Under the pieces are notes generated by a model. The model made no database searches, had not been told where the DNA came from, and saw nothing but the letters and a program-made list of their open reading frames with translations. The position numbers and the translations under genes were made by a program. From the NCBI RefSeq assembly GCF_965363235.1, contig NC_134848.1, positions 61,280,181 through 61,344,180 of the forward strand: a DNA stretch of 64,000 nucleotides. Direction: 5' to 3'. Position 1 is the first letter of the stretch. The number at the start of each line of letters is the position of its first letter. This document shows positions 22,440-34,288 of this stretch, one piece after another. The DNA comes from Mytilus galloprovincialis (lineage: Eukaryota > Mollusca > Bivalvia > Mytilida > Mytilidae).

Positions 22440-22645
22440 CCCACATGTGGAGCAGGATCTGCTTACCCTTCCGAAGCACCTGATATCACCCCAAGTTTTT
22501 GTTGGGGTTCGTGCTGCTTGTTCTTTAGTTTTCTATGTTGTGTAATGTGTACTTTTTTTAGCCATCATGATGACGTTGTCAGTTTATTTTCGATTTATGA
22601 GTTTGAATGTCCCTCTGGTATCTTTCGTCCCTCTTTTGGACACAG
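22440..22645 (+). repeat. Tail of the Penelope-like element
   Basis: Directly follows the reverse-transcriptase remnant and carries the family tail phrases ('tttagttttctatgttgtg', 'tttgaatgtccctctggtat'). The same tail without coding part recurs in the window. Confidence 0.6.
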
Positions 22646-22974
22646 GGAATAACCATTTAATTTGCTAGAATCAGATTGTATAGCCTCGCCATGACACTAA
22701 TGAGCCAACGTTTTACAAATGACTATTGATGGGTCTCTTTATGCTCAAATCGTACTCGATAATAATTGTTGACAAGTTTGACAAGTTGACTGCTTCGCTC
22801 TATCCTAATTTAAGGTAATCTGGTAAAATGTGTGCATGTGGTTGTAGATTTAGTATTGGAAATGTGTTTTTATGGAAAATGGTTAACTTTCTAGTTCTTT
22901 CAGCTGGGTCATTGCCTTGCGATTTTGATTATACTAGTTCTATATATAATGTATTTAACTATATTATAAGACCT

Positions 22975-23195
22975 ATTGGTGACCTTCTGCTGTTGTCTGT
23001 TCTATTGTCGGGTTGTTGTCTCTTTGACATTTCCTCATTTCCATTCTCAATTTTATGTATTTTCTATGTTGTGTCATGTGTACTATTGTTTGTCTGTTTT
23101 TGTTTAATTTTTAACCATGACGTTGTCAGTTTGTTTTCGATTTATGAGTTCGACTGTCCCTCTGGTATCTTTCGTCCCTCTTTTAGAGTATGTTG
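22975..23195 (+). repeat. Second, separate copy of the tail repeat
   Basis: Begins 'ggtgaccttctgctgttgtc' and ends with the same 'tgtccctctggtatctttcg' phrase. It has no coding part in front of it. Confidence 0.6.
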
Positions 23196-23329
23196 ATTAA
23201 GAGTAACATGATTTCGAGTTCACTTTACTTGTTGAAAACATCTACAAATAGACACAAATCTGATGTGTACCTCTCTGGAGGTATGCCTAGATTGGCATTA
23301 GTTATAAATACAGGCTTTTCTAACTCAGG

Positions 23330-23480
23330 AATAGATAACATTAGCTGTATTTAACGAATTTTAGTCCTCAATGCTCTTCAATATCGTTCTTTAATTGGCC
23401 TTTTTAACCTTTGTTGATTCAAGCGTCTCTGATGAATCTTTTGTAGACGAAACGCGCATCTGGCGTAAATAAAAATAGTA
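23330..23480 (-). repeat. Dispersed repeat family C, inverted fragment
   Basis: Reverse complement of the 'gttgaagagcattgagga' and 'cgcgtttcgtctacaaaag' part of family C. Confidence 0.6.
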
Positions 23481-23514
23481 ATGCATTTTTGTTAACGTTG
23501 TATAGGATAAAATA

Positions 23515-24110
23515 GGGAAAGGAAATGGGGATTGTGTCAAAGCGACAACAACCCGACTATAGAACAGCCGAAGGCCACAACGGGTCTTCAATGTAGCGAG
23601 AACCTCTCGCACCCAGAGGCGTCATTCAGCTGGCCCCCTAAAAATATGTTTACTAGTTCAATGATAATGGACCTCATTCTAAATTATACACACGAAACTA
23701 AAATTAAAAATTATACAAGACTAACAAAGACCAGAGGCTTTTGACTTGGGACAGGCGCAAAATTGCGGCGGTGTTGAACATGTTTATGAGATCTCAACCC
23801 TCCCCCTATACCTCTATATAGTCAATCTAGAAAAGTAAACGCATAACAATACGTACATTAAAATTCAGTTCAAGAGAAGTCCGAGTCTGATGTTAGAAGA
23901 TGTAGCAAAAGAAAATAAACAAAATGACAATAATACATAGATAACAACAGACTACCAGTATTTAACTGACACGCCAACTCCAGACCTCAATTAAACTACT
24001 AGTAATTGAAAGATTATGTCTTCATCATATGAATATCAGGCACAATCCCTCCCGTTAGGGGTTTAGTATCATACTATCATAAAATATATGAGAAGAACAT
24101 AACCCGTGTC
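23515..24110 (-). repeat. Tail repeat of the minus-strand Penelope-like element
   Basis: Lies immediately beyond the 3' end of the reverse-transcriptase remnant on the minus strand. A solo copy in the opposite orientation is at 32400-32930. Phrases include 'gagatctcaaccctccccc' and 'agaagtccgagtctgatg'. Confidence 0.65.
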
Positions 24111-25960
24111 ATGCCAACAACTGTTTTTGTTTTTAATTAAATGTATTTAGTTCCGTTGCAAAGACCCTATAAGTGAATCAATATTAAAGCCAAAATATGC
24201 AATCTTTAATGACCTGACAACAGTATCGTAACTATATCCCTTCTTGATAAGTCTGTTTAAAGGTTTTGTAAGCTTTTGAGGTGAATACTGACATTTTTGT
24301 GCTTTGTAAAGAGTATTACCATAAAAGATTGGATGTGAAATACCTTAACGTATAAGATGTCTGCATATTGAGTACGAATTATTTCCTTATACCAATGATA
24401 AAATTTTGAAAATGTTTTGACTAGTTTGTGATATCGAAAACCCTGGTGTAATAATTTTTCAGTAACACATAAATTTCTCTCGCTGAAATCTAATACGTTA
24501 TTACATACACGAGCGAATCATACAAGTTGTGGTATATAAACACCATAAGATGGTGAAAAGGGAACGTCACCATCTTAAATGGATAATAAACGATAGGAAA
24601 TGAAAAATCATCTCTTTTATTATTTACTAAATTATAATCCTGGTACCTTTGATAACTATTATCATAATTTTTTGTATTAAGCTTCCCGTTAATGATAAAG
24701 ATATCGAGATCGAGGAAAGGGCAGTGGTCATTGTTAGTTTTAGCTTTATTTAAAGTAAGTTCAACAGGATAAATTTCTTTAGTATACATACTGCAGTCGT
24801 CATTATTGAGAGCCAATATATCATCCAAATATCTAAAAGTATTAGTTAAATTTTTGTATCAAATGTTGTTTCGATGGATCTTTGCTAATTTTAGTCATAA
24901 ATTGTAACTCATAACAAAACAAAAATGTTATTAAATAAAACTTCAAGCGCAGATATAGTATCAAAACATGTCCAATTGATATAGTTCTATTGTTTATTGC
25001 TACTAAAAAATGACTTAAAAGAGTTTGAACATACATACTCGCATTCTGACTTTTTAATGCCCAGTTAATTAGGGAAGTGATTTTTTTCTTAATAAGAATA
25101 TGAGGCAAAGTGGTATATAGGGTAGACAAATCAAAACTTTGAACAGATTCAAAATCACCAATATATACATGCAATTTATTTAGTACTTCCAACGAGTTTT
25201 TGACACTCCAAAAGTAATTAATTTCACTATTTTCAATTTATTATCAGGTTTTTTATTGTACCAATTGTACTAGTAAGTAGAATAGACAATCTAGTAGTGG
25301 AACAATGGATTGGAGATGAAATACATCTATATTTGTAAGGTTTTTTGTGTAGCTTCGGAAGCCAGTATACAGTTGAGACTTTCATTGTATTTGGCTCTGC
25401 TTGTAAAGAAGTAGTTAAAAGTATGTGTTTGTTACAGATGTCGTTTTCAAAAAATGAAGTCAGTTGAAATGTTGGTGAATTCGTGATTTCCTTTTGCAGA
25501 ACCTCAATATAAAATTTACGTCAAACAATAATGGTATTATAAGCAGCTTTATCAGCCGGGACAAAAACAAATGCCTTGGCTAGATCGTTTAGTTTATGTT
25601 TGATACACGAAATAGGGTTTTTATGGTTGTTGTTCAAAGTAAAATGTTCTGTAAAATGTTGTATACGAATATCATCACTGAATTAAAAAAAGAGTCCAAA
25701 GATTTTTTGTCAGCTTTTTCCCGTTTTACCCATTTCAAACAGTAAGTACGGAGTGAGTCGTGAATGGAATTACGACACTTATTCCAATTAATAATTGACG
25801 GGTGACGATATTTTAATAGGTCCTTTACTGAAGAATGATTTTAACTCTCAGTCGCGAACGATGTTAAGGTCTCCTGTTATGACATGGGAAATGGGGTCAT
25901 AAGTGTATTCGGAATTACTGCAATTACATGACATATGTGCATTTTCACTGATATTTACAT
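24110..25960 (-). mobile_element. Second Penelope-like retroelement, broken copy, different lineage
   Basis: Reverse-transcriptase blocks of the same class as 20600-22340 but clearly diverged from it. In minus-strand order: VITGDLNIV region, a FVPADKA block, YWLPKLHKKPYKYR, SFDLSTLYTTLPH, the YLDDILALNN catalytic motif, PFLDLDIFI, and a C-terminal GYSYDTVVRSLK...GFNIDSLIGSL segment near 24.2 kb. No endonuclease domain follows. It is a fossil with multiple breaks. The two Penelope-like copies in this window point tail to tail. Confidence 0.85.
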
Positions 25961-25964
25961 CTTT

Positions 25965-26530
25965 ACACAATTGGCTATAATTAAACACACATTATTTCCT
26001 GGTAGATTTCTTGTAAATATAACAAATAAGAGGAACATTGTTTAGCAAAACAAATCGTGCATATTGCAGATTAACGAAGCAAATACACACGCCATTTATA
26101 ATTGATATTCATTTTTTAATTCTGTGTGCAATATACATGATATATGCAAATAAAACGAACAAGAATTAATGGCAATTTATCGGAACTGAAATACACATAT
26201 TAGTTGATTTTCCGTCATTTGATGTCTTATCTTTAGACGAGAAAAGTCTGTAATTCTTATCTCATTTAAACCAATATATAATGTTGCTGTATTTCAGCCG
26301 GCCCGCATCATAAAGCAACCAATCAGAATGTATATGTGATAAGTGAGTATTTCAAGATTGTGTGTATATCTACTGAAACTAATAGCTCGGCACCGTGATG
26401 CAAAGCAAATATTAGAAAAGACCGTACAAATCGTAGATGATCCTTGCATGGCAGCGTTAACATGGTTAACTTACGATATCAGTCAGAAAAAGCTTGTCAA
26501 ATTTCTTTTGCCCAGGGTACATTCGGTTAA
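25965..26530. other. No gene called; 3' side of the membrane TRIM-like gene
   Basis: AT-rich DNA downstream of the last exon of the minus-strand gene, probably including its 3' untranslated region. The plus-strand frame 26343-26684 overlaps that gene's coding end and shows no known domain. Confidence 0.4.
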
Positions 26531-26532
26531 AA

Positions 26533-27854
26533 TCATTGATAAAACGACCGAGCTCTTAATTTATCTTCATGCAATTGAGCGTGTGTACATGCAAACATCA
26601 AGACGCAAAATACAAGAAATATGCCAACGCACACGTTCACAATTCGTTGGTCTCCAATATAAAAAACAAATTCGCGGTAATTAACTCTTCTTATTTTAGC
26701 TTCTAAATAGGGTCTGCAAAAAATACAAGTTTTTCTTAGATAAAATTGTGGGAAAGTAGTTGGATATTTCTCAACAAATTTTCTATAAAATTTCAAGCCG
26801 ACATTGTTGCAGATAAGCGAAATATTAAACGAGTTTGTTGGTCCATGGTAAGATACAATGGCTGTAATCGTAAAGAAAGGTAAACTGATGGAATTTCTGT
26901 CACATAATTTAAAAGTTCCATTCATGTGCTCAGTAAAGTATCCGATGGTGTTTTGTTCAAAATTATATCTCATCAGGATAATAAAGAAATAGTCGGTTCC
27001 AAAATATTTTTTGCCTAAAGTACCGACTTCGAATAAAATCGTGTTGTTCGGAAGAAATCTGTGTTCTTTTATAATTATTTCAACAGTGTAGAACATCTCC
27101 TCTTGCGACTTCGAAATCATAGGTTCAGAAAAGATATATGAGGAAATCGGATTATGAAAATGATAATCCGACACAGAATTATTCCAATTAGCAAATACTT
27201 TGGCGTCTTTTGATACAAACAAACCAGGAAATAATGTTGATGCATCAAATGTGACAAACGAAGGATATGACGAAATAATGGACACAGAAATAAAACTGTC
27301 ATTGCGATAAATGCCAAATATTGGCCACAATTCGCCCTCTGCTGCTGATACATTTTTAAATGTATATGTAACAGTTGAAGAATTTGATGACACTTGCAGA
27401 CTTTTCGTTTTTGGTTCCAACCTCAGTACCAAACGAGTTTCCAAGAGACCACTTTCTTTATCGTGTTTAATTCTTTGTATGTATGGCGATATCCTATCGT
27501 TGTATTGGAGGCATATATCGGTACCACAGTTTACGCCATAAACAACCCAAGAGTTTTCTGTGTTTTCATACGAATATGAGTCATGGACTTTGTTTCTTGA
27601 TATACCAATTTCAAAAATTTCCATTTCGTCGTGTATTCCCTGCTTTAATATACCTTCAATTTTGACAGAAATATCTAACTCGTACGCCTGGTCATTTTTA
27701 TACGATGTATTCCCGAATATCCCTTTAAACTTATATCGTCGATCACTGCAGATGAATCCTCTCGAGTATGGTTTTGAAGACACTGTTTTGTTGTCAAACG
27801 ATCTACATGGGAATAGGGTTGGACTGTTGTTGAATATAAAATGTAAATCTGGAA
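26533..27854 (-). CDS. Exon 3: tandem SPRY-like(?) domain and C-terminal membrane helix
   Basis: 440 codons including the stop, after acceptor TTTTTCTGATCAG. Two similar halves can be seen. Half 1 has YELDISVKIEG...FEIGIS and later LWPIFGIYRNDSFISVSII. Half 2 has YTVEIIIKEHR...FEVGTLG and later FPQFYL. The pattern of a beta strand pair followed by an 'LWPxxGxxxNxSxxSV'-type strand recalls SPRY/B30.2, the usual C-terminal partner of TRIM modules. This is an inference from pattern only. At least eight N-x-S/T sites fit an extracytosolic location. The helix VNVCVGIFLVFCVLMFACTH and a short basic tail end the protein. Confidence 0.78.
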
Positions 27855-30800
27855 CTGATCAGAAAAAGAGCTTAGTACATAATTACAAAACATCAACTAT
27901 ATATATAATTACACATTTGAAAACGAAGTTAATTTTCACAAGAGAAACAGCAATTATATATTGATTCGAACTCATGCTACTGAGATACTATTCGTCTCAA
28001 CATAAGACTAACAATAATATTTTGATTGTTACAGTATATATATAATTTTGACATACGTATATAATTTTATTTACAATCAAAATATATAATTTAACATACA
28101 TTTTGACATGATTTTTTTTATTGTTTAGAAAACATCACTGAAATAGCCCTAAAAATTAAATAGATCACCGAACATTTCACATGGTATATCGAGCCAACTG
28201 TACTAATATATAAAACAATATTTACATCTGGAATTTAAACATTAAAAAAAATGTATAATTCATATCGTTTGTAAATCTCAAACATTTGTTGTTATTCAAA
28301 TAAGACATTTGAAATCGTATGAATATTCTTAGTAACCTCATGTCAAAATGTCAGTTTTGATTGCATGGTTGGTACGAGGGAAACAATTTACTCTATCACA
28401 TGGCAAGTACTCTTCTATCCTTCACGGCGAAGCTTGATCAAGTGTGCGCTTTCATAAAAAGCAATGAGTATTATGTACAATTAAGACGTCATAGTTTATA
28501 ACTGTGAATTTGAAATTTAATATACAGTTATAACAGAGCATGCAATATACTAAATTAAATAACACATATTAGAAAGGGTGATAGAGAAAATTGTTATATC
28601 CCTCGAAAAAATAAATATCGTTAATAGTTATCAAATGTACCAGGCTTATAATGTTATTCGCATGACTCGCGTTTAGTTTAAATAAGACTCATCAGTGACG
28701 CTCAGATCAAAATAATTAGAAGGACAAACAAGTGTGAAGTTGAAGAGCTAGGCTGACAATGTTTTCTTAAGGTAACGATTTGCTCTATTACCCTCTCAGC
28801 TATGTGTTATTTATATAATATACCGGCAGATTTTTTTCGTTATCTATTCATAAAATGCTATATTTAGGGTGATTTTACAAAACAACCTAAAAATCTACAT
28901 CAATAATAGGACAAAATTTCCTTCGCAGAAAACATATGAAGACATAAAGATTAATTCAAATGGCGAAAGAGAAACAGTTATAGATCAATAAATACCTATG
29001 TCTGAACCAAGCCATAGATGCGGGATTTCATCAGCAAAAACATATACTGTTGTTGTAAACACTGTGAAAAGGAGTGCGATAAAGGTCACTATGTGCACTG
29101 TATACTGAGTTGTCTGTTCTATAAATTCAATAATTTCAATAGCACTGTGAAACCATGGAAAGCCGGTTATCTTTCCTACAAAGTAAAACAATATTACACA
29201 ATCTTATTTACCAGCTAGCGCATGTCTTAAGTCTTGTATCTTCTAACGAGTTAAAAGTGATAATATAAAGTGTGTGTTTTAAGTCGATATTTAATAAAAC
29301 CATCAGGAATGAAATTGGTGAATGCAGTAAACATATATATTTCATGTCCAGTATATATATGTAATTTTAAAAAAGTTTTCCATTCGCCTGTCCGTTGAAA
29401 AAGAATACTAGTATTGATTTTCATTTTAAGAAAAATAATTTGATGTTTTTTTAACGGTTGGTTTTTATGTGTTTTTTATATTTTGCTCATAACATTTCGC
29501 CGAAAAGCGGGGTCATTAATTGTGGTCTTGGGTCTATTAAGAACAGATGTATTCCGAATAACATCCGGTGTTCCGAAAGACTACGGACATCGTCGAATAT
29601 ATACTGCGTAAACCCCCTCAGGGGTTTACGCAACTGAGGGTTTACGCAATAAATTTCAAGACTTAACATCGTTTTTTGCTAACTCGTATTCATAAGTTAT
29701 TTGTCAATATAATTCAGATTAATATTAGAGATATATAATACATGTCTCTGGTTATATTTTGTAAAGAGAGTAAGTGGGTATTTTTCATGTTCTATTAGTA
29801 TTTAACGTTGTATTGCTAATGTATTTTATCAAAGATTTGGCACCAGATTGAAGGACTTACGAGTTATGTCCCCTACTTGTTTTAAGCTTGTAATAGATTA
29901 AGATTACGTATGCTAATTAGATATTTTCGCATAAAAAGTGCGCACAAATCTCAGTGTGTAATTTTAAATTCTCAGTGTGTGTTTTTCAGTTTATTTCATC
30001 TCAGTGTGTCTTTTTAAAATCTCAGTGTATAATTTTCAATTCTCAGTGTGTAATATTCAATTCTCAGTGTGTGTTTTTCTTTTTTCGTAATCTCAGTGCG
30101 TCTTTTTAAAATCCCAGTGTGTAATTCATGTAATTCCTTATTCTCAGTGTGTTTTAAAAAAAATTCTCAGTGTAAAATTTTCGAAAAATGTTTTAAACAT
30201 AGTTTTGACGAGAACGGCTTGCCATAATGACTGATGTATTGCCTATCTTTTAAATTAAAAATATAGCTTGTTGTAATAGACAATTTTTACTTATTTCATT
30301 TTTTTTGTTTGTATTTGTTTGTTTGATTGTTTATAGATGCATGTTCAATGAACTTTCATCGACATTGGCTATATATATTTTTTTGTATTAGTGGAGGACA
30401 CCGGATAACCCATGGAGAACCACCGATCGATATGAGGAAAGTTAACAATTTTAGTCGATTAGATCGAAGTTTGCCACACAACTCGAGATCACCACAAGCG
30501 AGGTACGAACTCACAACCTATTAGCAATGACAGACCCAGTGGCGGATCCAGGGGGGGGGGGGGTTCCGGGGGTGCGCACCCCCCCTTTATTTTTGCCGAT
30601 CAATGCATTTGTATCGGGACATATGTTTTGCACCCCCCCTGCACCCCCCCCCCCTTTCGAAAATTCCTGCATCCGCCCCTGAGACCAATGCAGTGAAGAT
30701 GACCTCCTAAGTCTAGTTGGCCACTAAATCCATAAAATTTAATTGTAGGTTAAAAGATAATGTTAGTATACAAACTTAGTCCCCGTCTGCAGCTTTTGTT

Positions 30801-31838
30801 TAAGGAAACCAGAAATAGAATGTCATTAAACTGGTCAGCCTTTTCTGCAAGCTCTTTACTTTGATGATGGTATTTTTGTATCATTTCATCCATCTTCATG
30901 TTTAGGTGATCACATATTTTTTCTTTCATGGCTTGTTCAAGTACAAAAAACGTATTTTGTTTTGAGCTTTGTAATATTTGTTCTGAAAACTCGCAGCAGT
31001 CTCTTGCATGCCAAACAAATGCTTGTAAAATATTTTCTGTATTCAAAATAAATTGAATTTGTTCATCCTTCAGTTTTAACAATTCTTCAAGTTCACTGAA
31101 AATCTGGTTTAAAATACAGCTATTGATATGTCTTATGTTCTCCTGAAAAAACTTTGTGGTAATTGTATTAAAACGGGGGAGAAGTGAATCTTTGAACGAC
31201 TCAGCTCTTGATATTTTGTCTTTCAGACGTTCGATAAGATATGACAAGAACTCCTTTTCGTTTGTAATAACACTTTCAATATCTTCAATGTTATGGCCTT
31301 CGTGCCCTGTAATTGCACATGTAGGACAGATAAGTATGTTGCATTTAGTTTCCTTGCAAACATATCGCATATGTCCATTGTCGTGTCCAGTTAATTTACA
31401 AGTATAGCCGTTTGAAAGACGAGGAGCGGCATAATTTTCAAAGCAATGTTCCTCGAATATCTTTTTGTGTTGTCTCTGACAATCTACACACATATCTATA
31501 TCACATGTGTTACATATTCGAATGTTAAGATCCGTTTTATTACATACGCCACAGTTGATTTCTGTATTATTCTGTAGAAAACATGTCAAATCGCGCCTAG
31601 TGTTGTCCTTTGGTAGATTTGCGATGTCTTCTCTTTTGATAAGATGTGACTTGTTACAAAACGGACATTTTATTTTATTTCCACTGTTCAGTCCGACTAG
31701 ACACGCCATGCATAAAGTATGAAGACATGGCAATAATTTTGGAATTCGGGTTTGTTCGTCATTCAGTTCAGAACATATACCACATTCTAGGTACCTTTGT
31801 TGAAGTTGCTCAACTAAATCTTGTCTACTGTTTGCCAT
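26533..31838 (-). CDS. RING/B-box membrane protein with large glycosylation-rich domain (whole span)
   Basis: Three exons, 31838-30776, 29175-28996 and 27854-26533, join in phase 1 at both introns (junction codons AGA and GTT) and give 854 residues and a stop. Layout: RING C3HC4 (about 19-61), two B-boxes (about 96-190), coiled coil to about 350, membrane helix (about 380-401), a domain of about 420 residues with many N-x-S/T sites, a second helix (about 817-838), and a 14-residue tail. RING and B-box place it among TRIM-type ubiquitin ligases. Such proteins with a C-terminal membrane anchor exist (TRIM13, TRIM59), but two helices around a large, apparently luminal or extracellular domain are unusual. 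ATG at 31838 (MANSRQD) was chosen because the RING follows at normal distance; an upstream in-frame ATG at 31898 would add 20 residues that look like untranslated sequence. The splice model is predicted, not confirmed by cDNA. Confidence 0.82.
27860..28990. other. Intron 2 of the membrane TRIM-like gene
   Basis: AT-rich. A partial family C fragment lies near 28660-28765 ('aataagactcatcagtgacg', 'gtgaagttgaagagc'). Nothing else was recognised. Confidence 0.5.
28996..29175 (-). CDS. Exon 2: first membrane helix
   Basis: 60 codons between acceptor CTTTGTAG and donor ATAG|GTATTT, phase 1 to 1. After KITGFPWFHSAIEIIEFIEQ it carries one strong hydrophobic helix, HIVTFIALLFTVFTTTVYVF, then an acidic/aromatic stretch (ADEIPHLWLGSDIG). 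Confidence 0.75.
29605..29635. repeat. Short palindrome GCGTAAACCCC/GGGGTTTACGC
   Basis: A 26-bp hairpin (arms of 11 bp, loop CTCA), followed by a third copy of GGGTTTACGC. Intronic. Confidence 0.7.
29951..30175 (+). repeat. Array of TCAGTGTGT motifs at 21-bp spacing
   Basis: Ten occurrences of TCAGTGT or close variants start at about 29951, 29972, 30001, 30022, 30043, 30064, 30093, 30113, 30144 and 30167. Steps are mostly 21 bp, with some of 29-31 bp. The T/A-rich spacers vary. It lies in intron 1 of the membrane TRIM-like gene. Confidence 0.75.
30537..30681. mobile_element. Short TIR element CAGTGGCGGATCC, 5-bp duplication, copy 1
   Basis: AGACC flanks both sides (30532-30536, 30682-30686). 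Ends are CAGTGGCGGATCCAG and the inverted partner of CAGGGGCGGATGCAG. The interior is G/C homopolymers. Copy 2 is at 35904-36039. Confidence 0.78.
30776..31838 (-). CDS. Exon 1: RING, two B-boxes, coiled coil
   Basis: 354 codons. The RING reads CGIC...CLHTLCMAC...CPFC with all eight ligands. B-box 1 is built on CGVCNKTDLNIRICNTC...CVDCQRQH. B-box 2 follows with CKLTGHDNGHMRYVCKETKC...CPTC...GHEGH. The remainder is a heptad-rich helix (for example RLKDKISRAESF, FSELEELLKLKDEQI). The donor is A|GTTTGT at 30775. Confidence 0.9.
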
Positions 31839-32064
31839 CGAACATTTGCTATAAATATTAAAGACGAGGCATAATTTGGTTGCAGATATCATTGACATTC
31901 AATGTTAAATAAATTAGGTATATTTTTTGCTGTAATATTACAATATTATAGAGATCTCAGTTTTTAGAAATTATATTAACTATACCCTGATATAGCACGT
32001 TTTTGTTGACATAAATTATAATTGATAAGACGGTGAACTGTTTATAAAACTTTTTTTTTCGAAA

Positions 32065-32335
32065 GATTTTCTACCCCAGATATAGACAACCTTAGCTTTT
32101 CTGGGGCATATTAAACTATCAGAATTCTGGGTCTTCAATACTCTTCCACTTATATAGTACTTGTTTAGCCTGTTTAACTCTTTTGATTCTAGTGTCACTT
32201 GTGAGTATTTTGTAAACGAAACGCGGGTCTGGTGCACAATATTTCAATGCATAGACAACCAACAAAAAAGTGGGTATAGTAGTACTACATACATGTGGTC
32301 AAAATATGACCGTCTCTCCCATTTTATCTTTTTTT
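32065..32335 (+). repeat. Dispersed repeat family D, copy 1
   Basis: 'attttctaccccaga.atagac' through 'ggtcaaaatatgaccg'. An almost identical copy is at 34603-34882. It contains a family C-like phrase ('aaacgaaacgcgggtctgg'). Confidence 0.7.
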
Positions 32336-32399
32336 ATATACAAAGTCAATTTGTCCATTCTAAGGTCTGATTCGTCTTCCCCACACAATTTTGTGAAGC

Positions 32400-32930
32400 A
32401 TTGTATGTAATCATAATCTTTCAATTAGTTTAATTGAAGTCTGGAGCTGGCATGTCAGTTAACAGCTAGTAGTCTGTTGTTATTTATGTATTATTGTCAT
32501 TTTGTTTATTTTCTTTGGTTACATCTTCTGACATCAGACTCGGACTTCTCTTGAACTGAATTGTAATGTGCGTATTGTTATGCGTTTACTTTTCTACATT
32601 GGCTAGAGGTCTAGGGGAGGGTTGAGATCTCATAGACATGTTTAACCCCGCCGCATTTTTGCGCCTGTCCTAAGTCAGGAGCCTCTGGCCTTTGTTAGTC
32701 TTGTATTATTTTTAATTTTAGTTGCTTGTGTATACAATTTGGAGTTTAGTATGGCGTTCATTATCACTGAACTAGTATATATTTGTTTAGGGGCCAGCTG
32801 AAGGACGCCTCCAGGTGCGGGAATTTCTCGCTACATTGAAGACATGTTGGTGACCTTCTGCTGTTGTCTTTTCTATGGTCGGGTTGTTGTCTCTTTGACA
32901 CATTCCCCATTTCCATTCTCAATTTTAGTA
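32400..32930 (+). repeat. Solo Penelope-tail repeat
   Basis: Opposite orientation to 23515-24110 and without coding sequence. Phrases include 'acatcttctgacatcagactc' and 'gagggttgagatctcatag'. Confidence 0.65.
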
Positions 32931-32934
32931 CTAC

Positions 32935-34285
32935 TACGTCAATCGGAATATAAATTCACACGTTCATTATAATTTTGAGCACGGTTGCGAAGAAAAGGAT
33001 AATTATGGCGTCGTAAATAATTAATTGTTTAAAACAGAAAAAAATCATCGTAATATGCATAAGTTCGCAGCATTCTGGAAGGCATATCGTCCTACCATGA
33101 CTCGATATTTTGACTCTAAGTCGATCAGTCTCTGCGTTAACTCATGTATGTTACCCATTTTACTCTACTCTATATTTAGACCTATATTCTCTAGTCTCTA
33201 AACCAATACCCAGTAAGGTATAAGTTACTGCGCTTGTGTGGTATAACTCTATGGAAACAAAGTTGAGTTTGCTACGATGGTGTAATCGCACGTTTTGTTA
33301 CATGTATAAATTGAACACTACCATGACTACATTTGTTTTTGTTTTGAGCGTACATGCATGATCATGTTTATCCGCCGCTAAATTATTCAGATTGTTCATG
33401 GTTTAAAATATTAGTAAGTAAATGTTTGAAGAGCATTTGTAGATTATTAAAGGGGAAAAATAGCACTATTTTCTTACCTTTTTAATTTTTGTCCACTTAT
33501 ATGATGTTTATTCGACCTAAATCGATGAATGCAGACGGAAACTCCGCCAAATTTGTATTTCATGCATAATAGTTTTAAAATATCGATTTAAAGTACACTT
33601 CTAAAGAATTCAGTGGTTTACTATAATAGAATTATATTCTGTCGTGTTGAAAACAATTATACATAATATAATTATATATATAGCTATAGGTCAAACAAAA
33701 GACTAGTACGTAGTGTTTTCTTTAGTAACGGAGAATTATGTATAGAGAAATACGTTAGTTCAAAATGTGCTCAAGTTTCTAAACTATAATTATCTATAAT
33801 AATAGATTGAAAATACATGCGGGGATTGAGTGGATAACGAAGGTTCATTATTAATTATAAAAATGAAAGCATGGAAAAGTGAAGAATAAAATACGACTAT
33901 GTTTAACTTTGAAGGAAAGAAAAAAAGTCAGAATTCAACTGTAATTTAATCCACTAACGTATCATTCAGATTGAAAAATTCCCAGAGGTCACAGTGTCAT
34001 AAAATGAAAGAGGGGCGAAACATACCCGAGGGACATTCAAACTCTTGAAAATAAACTGACAACGCCAATGGCCCATGGCATAAAAAAAAAGACGAACAGA
34101 CAAATACTAGTACACAAGACACAACATAAAAAACTAAAGAATTCGCAACACGAACCACAAGCATAGGATTTCTATAAACGATTACAAAAATGTCGAGAAG
34201 CTTTTTTTAGATTTTCGAAATTGATAAAGGGTGCAAACTGAAATTGGTTTTTTTTTCATATTAAGAGATTCATGACTATTGTTCA
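32935..34285. other. No gene seen
   Basis: AT-rich DNA. A short piece near 33990-34130 ('cattcaaactcttgaaaataaactgacaacg') matches the reverse of the tail repeats. No exon-like frame was found. Confidence 0.4.
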
Positions 34286-34288
34286 ATA

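Noticed and set aside
22828-23196. 122-codon frame with signal-like hydrophobic parts
   Set aside because: Most of it lies in the Penelope-tail repeat, whose copies elsewhere give similar spurious frames.
26343-27964. Plus-strand frames opposite the membrane TRIM-like gene
   Set aside because: They overlap a 416-codon minus-strand frame with domains and splice sites, and look like shadows.
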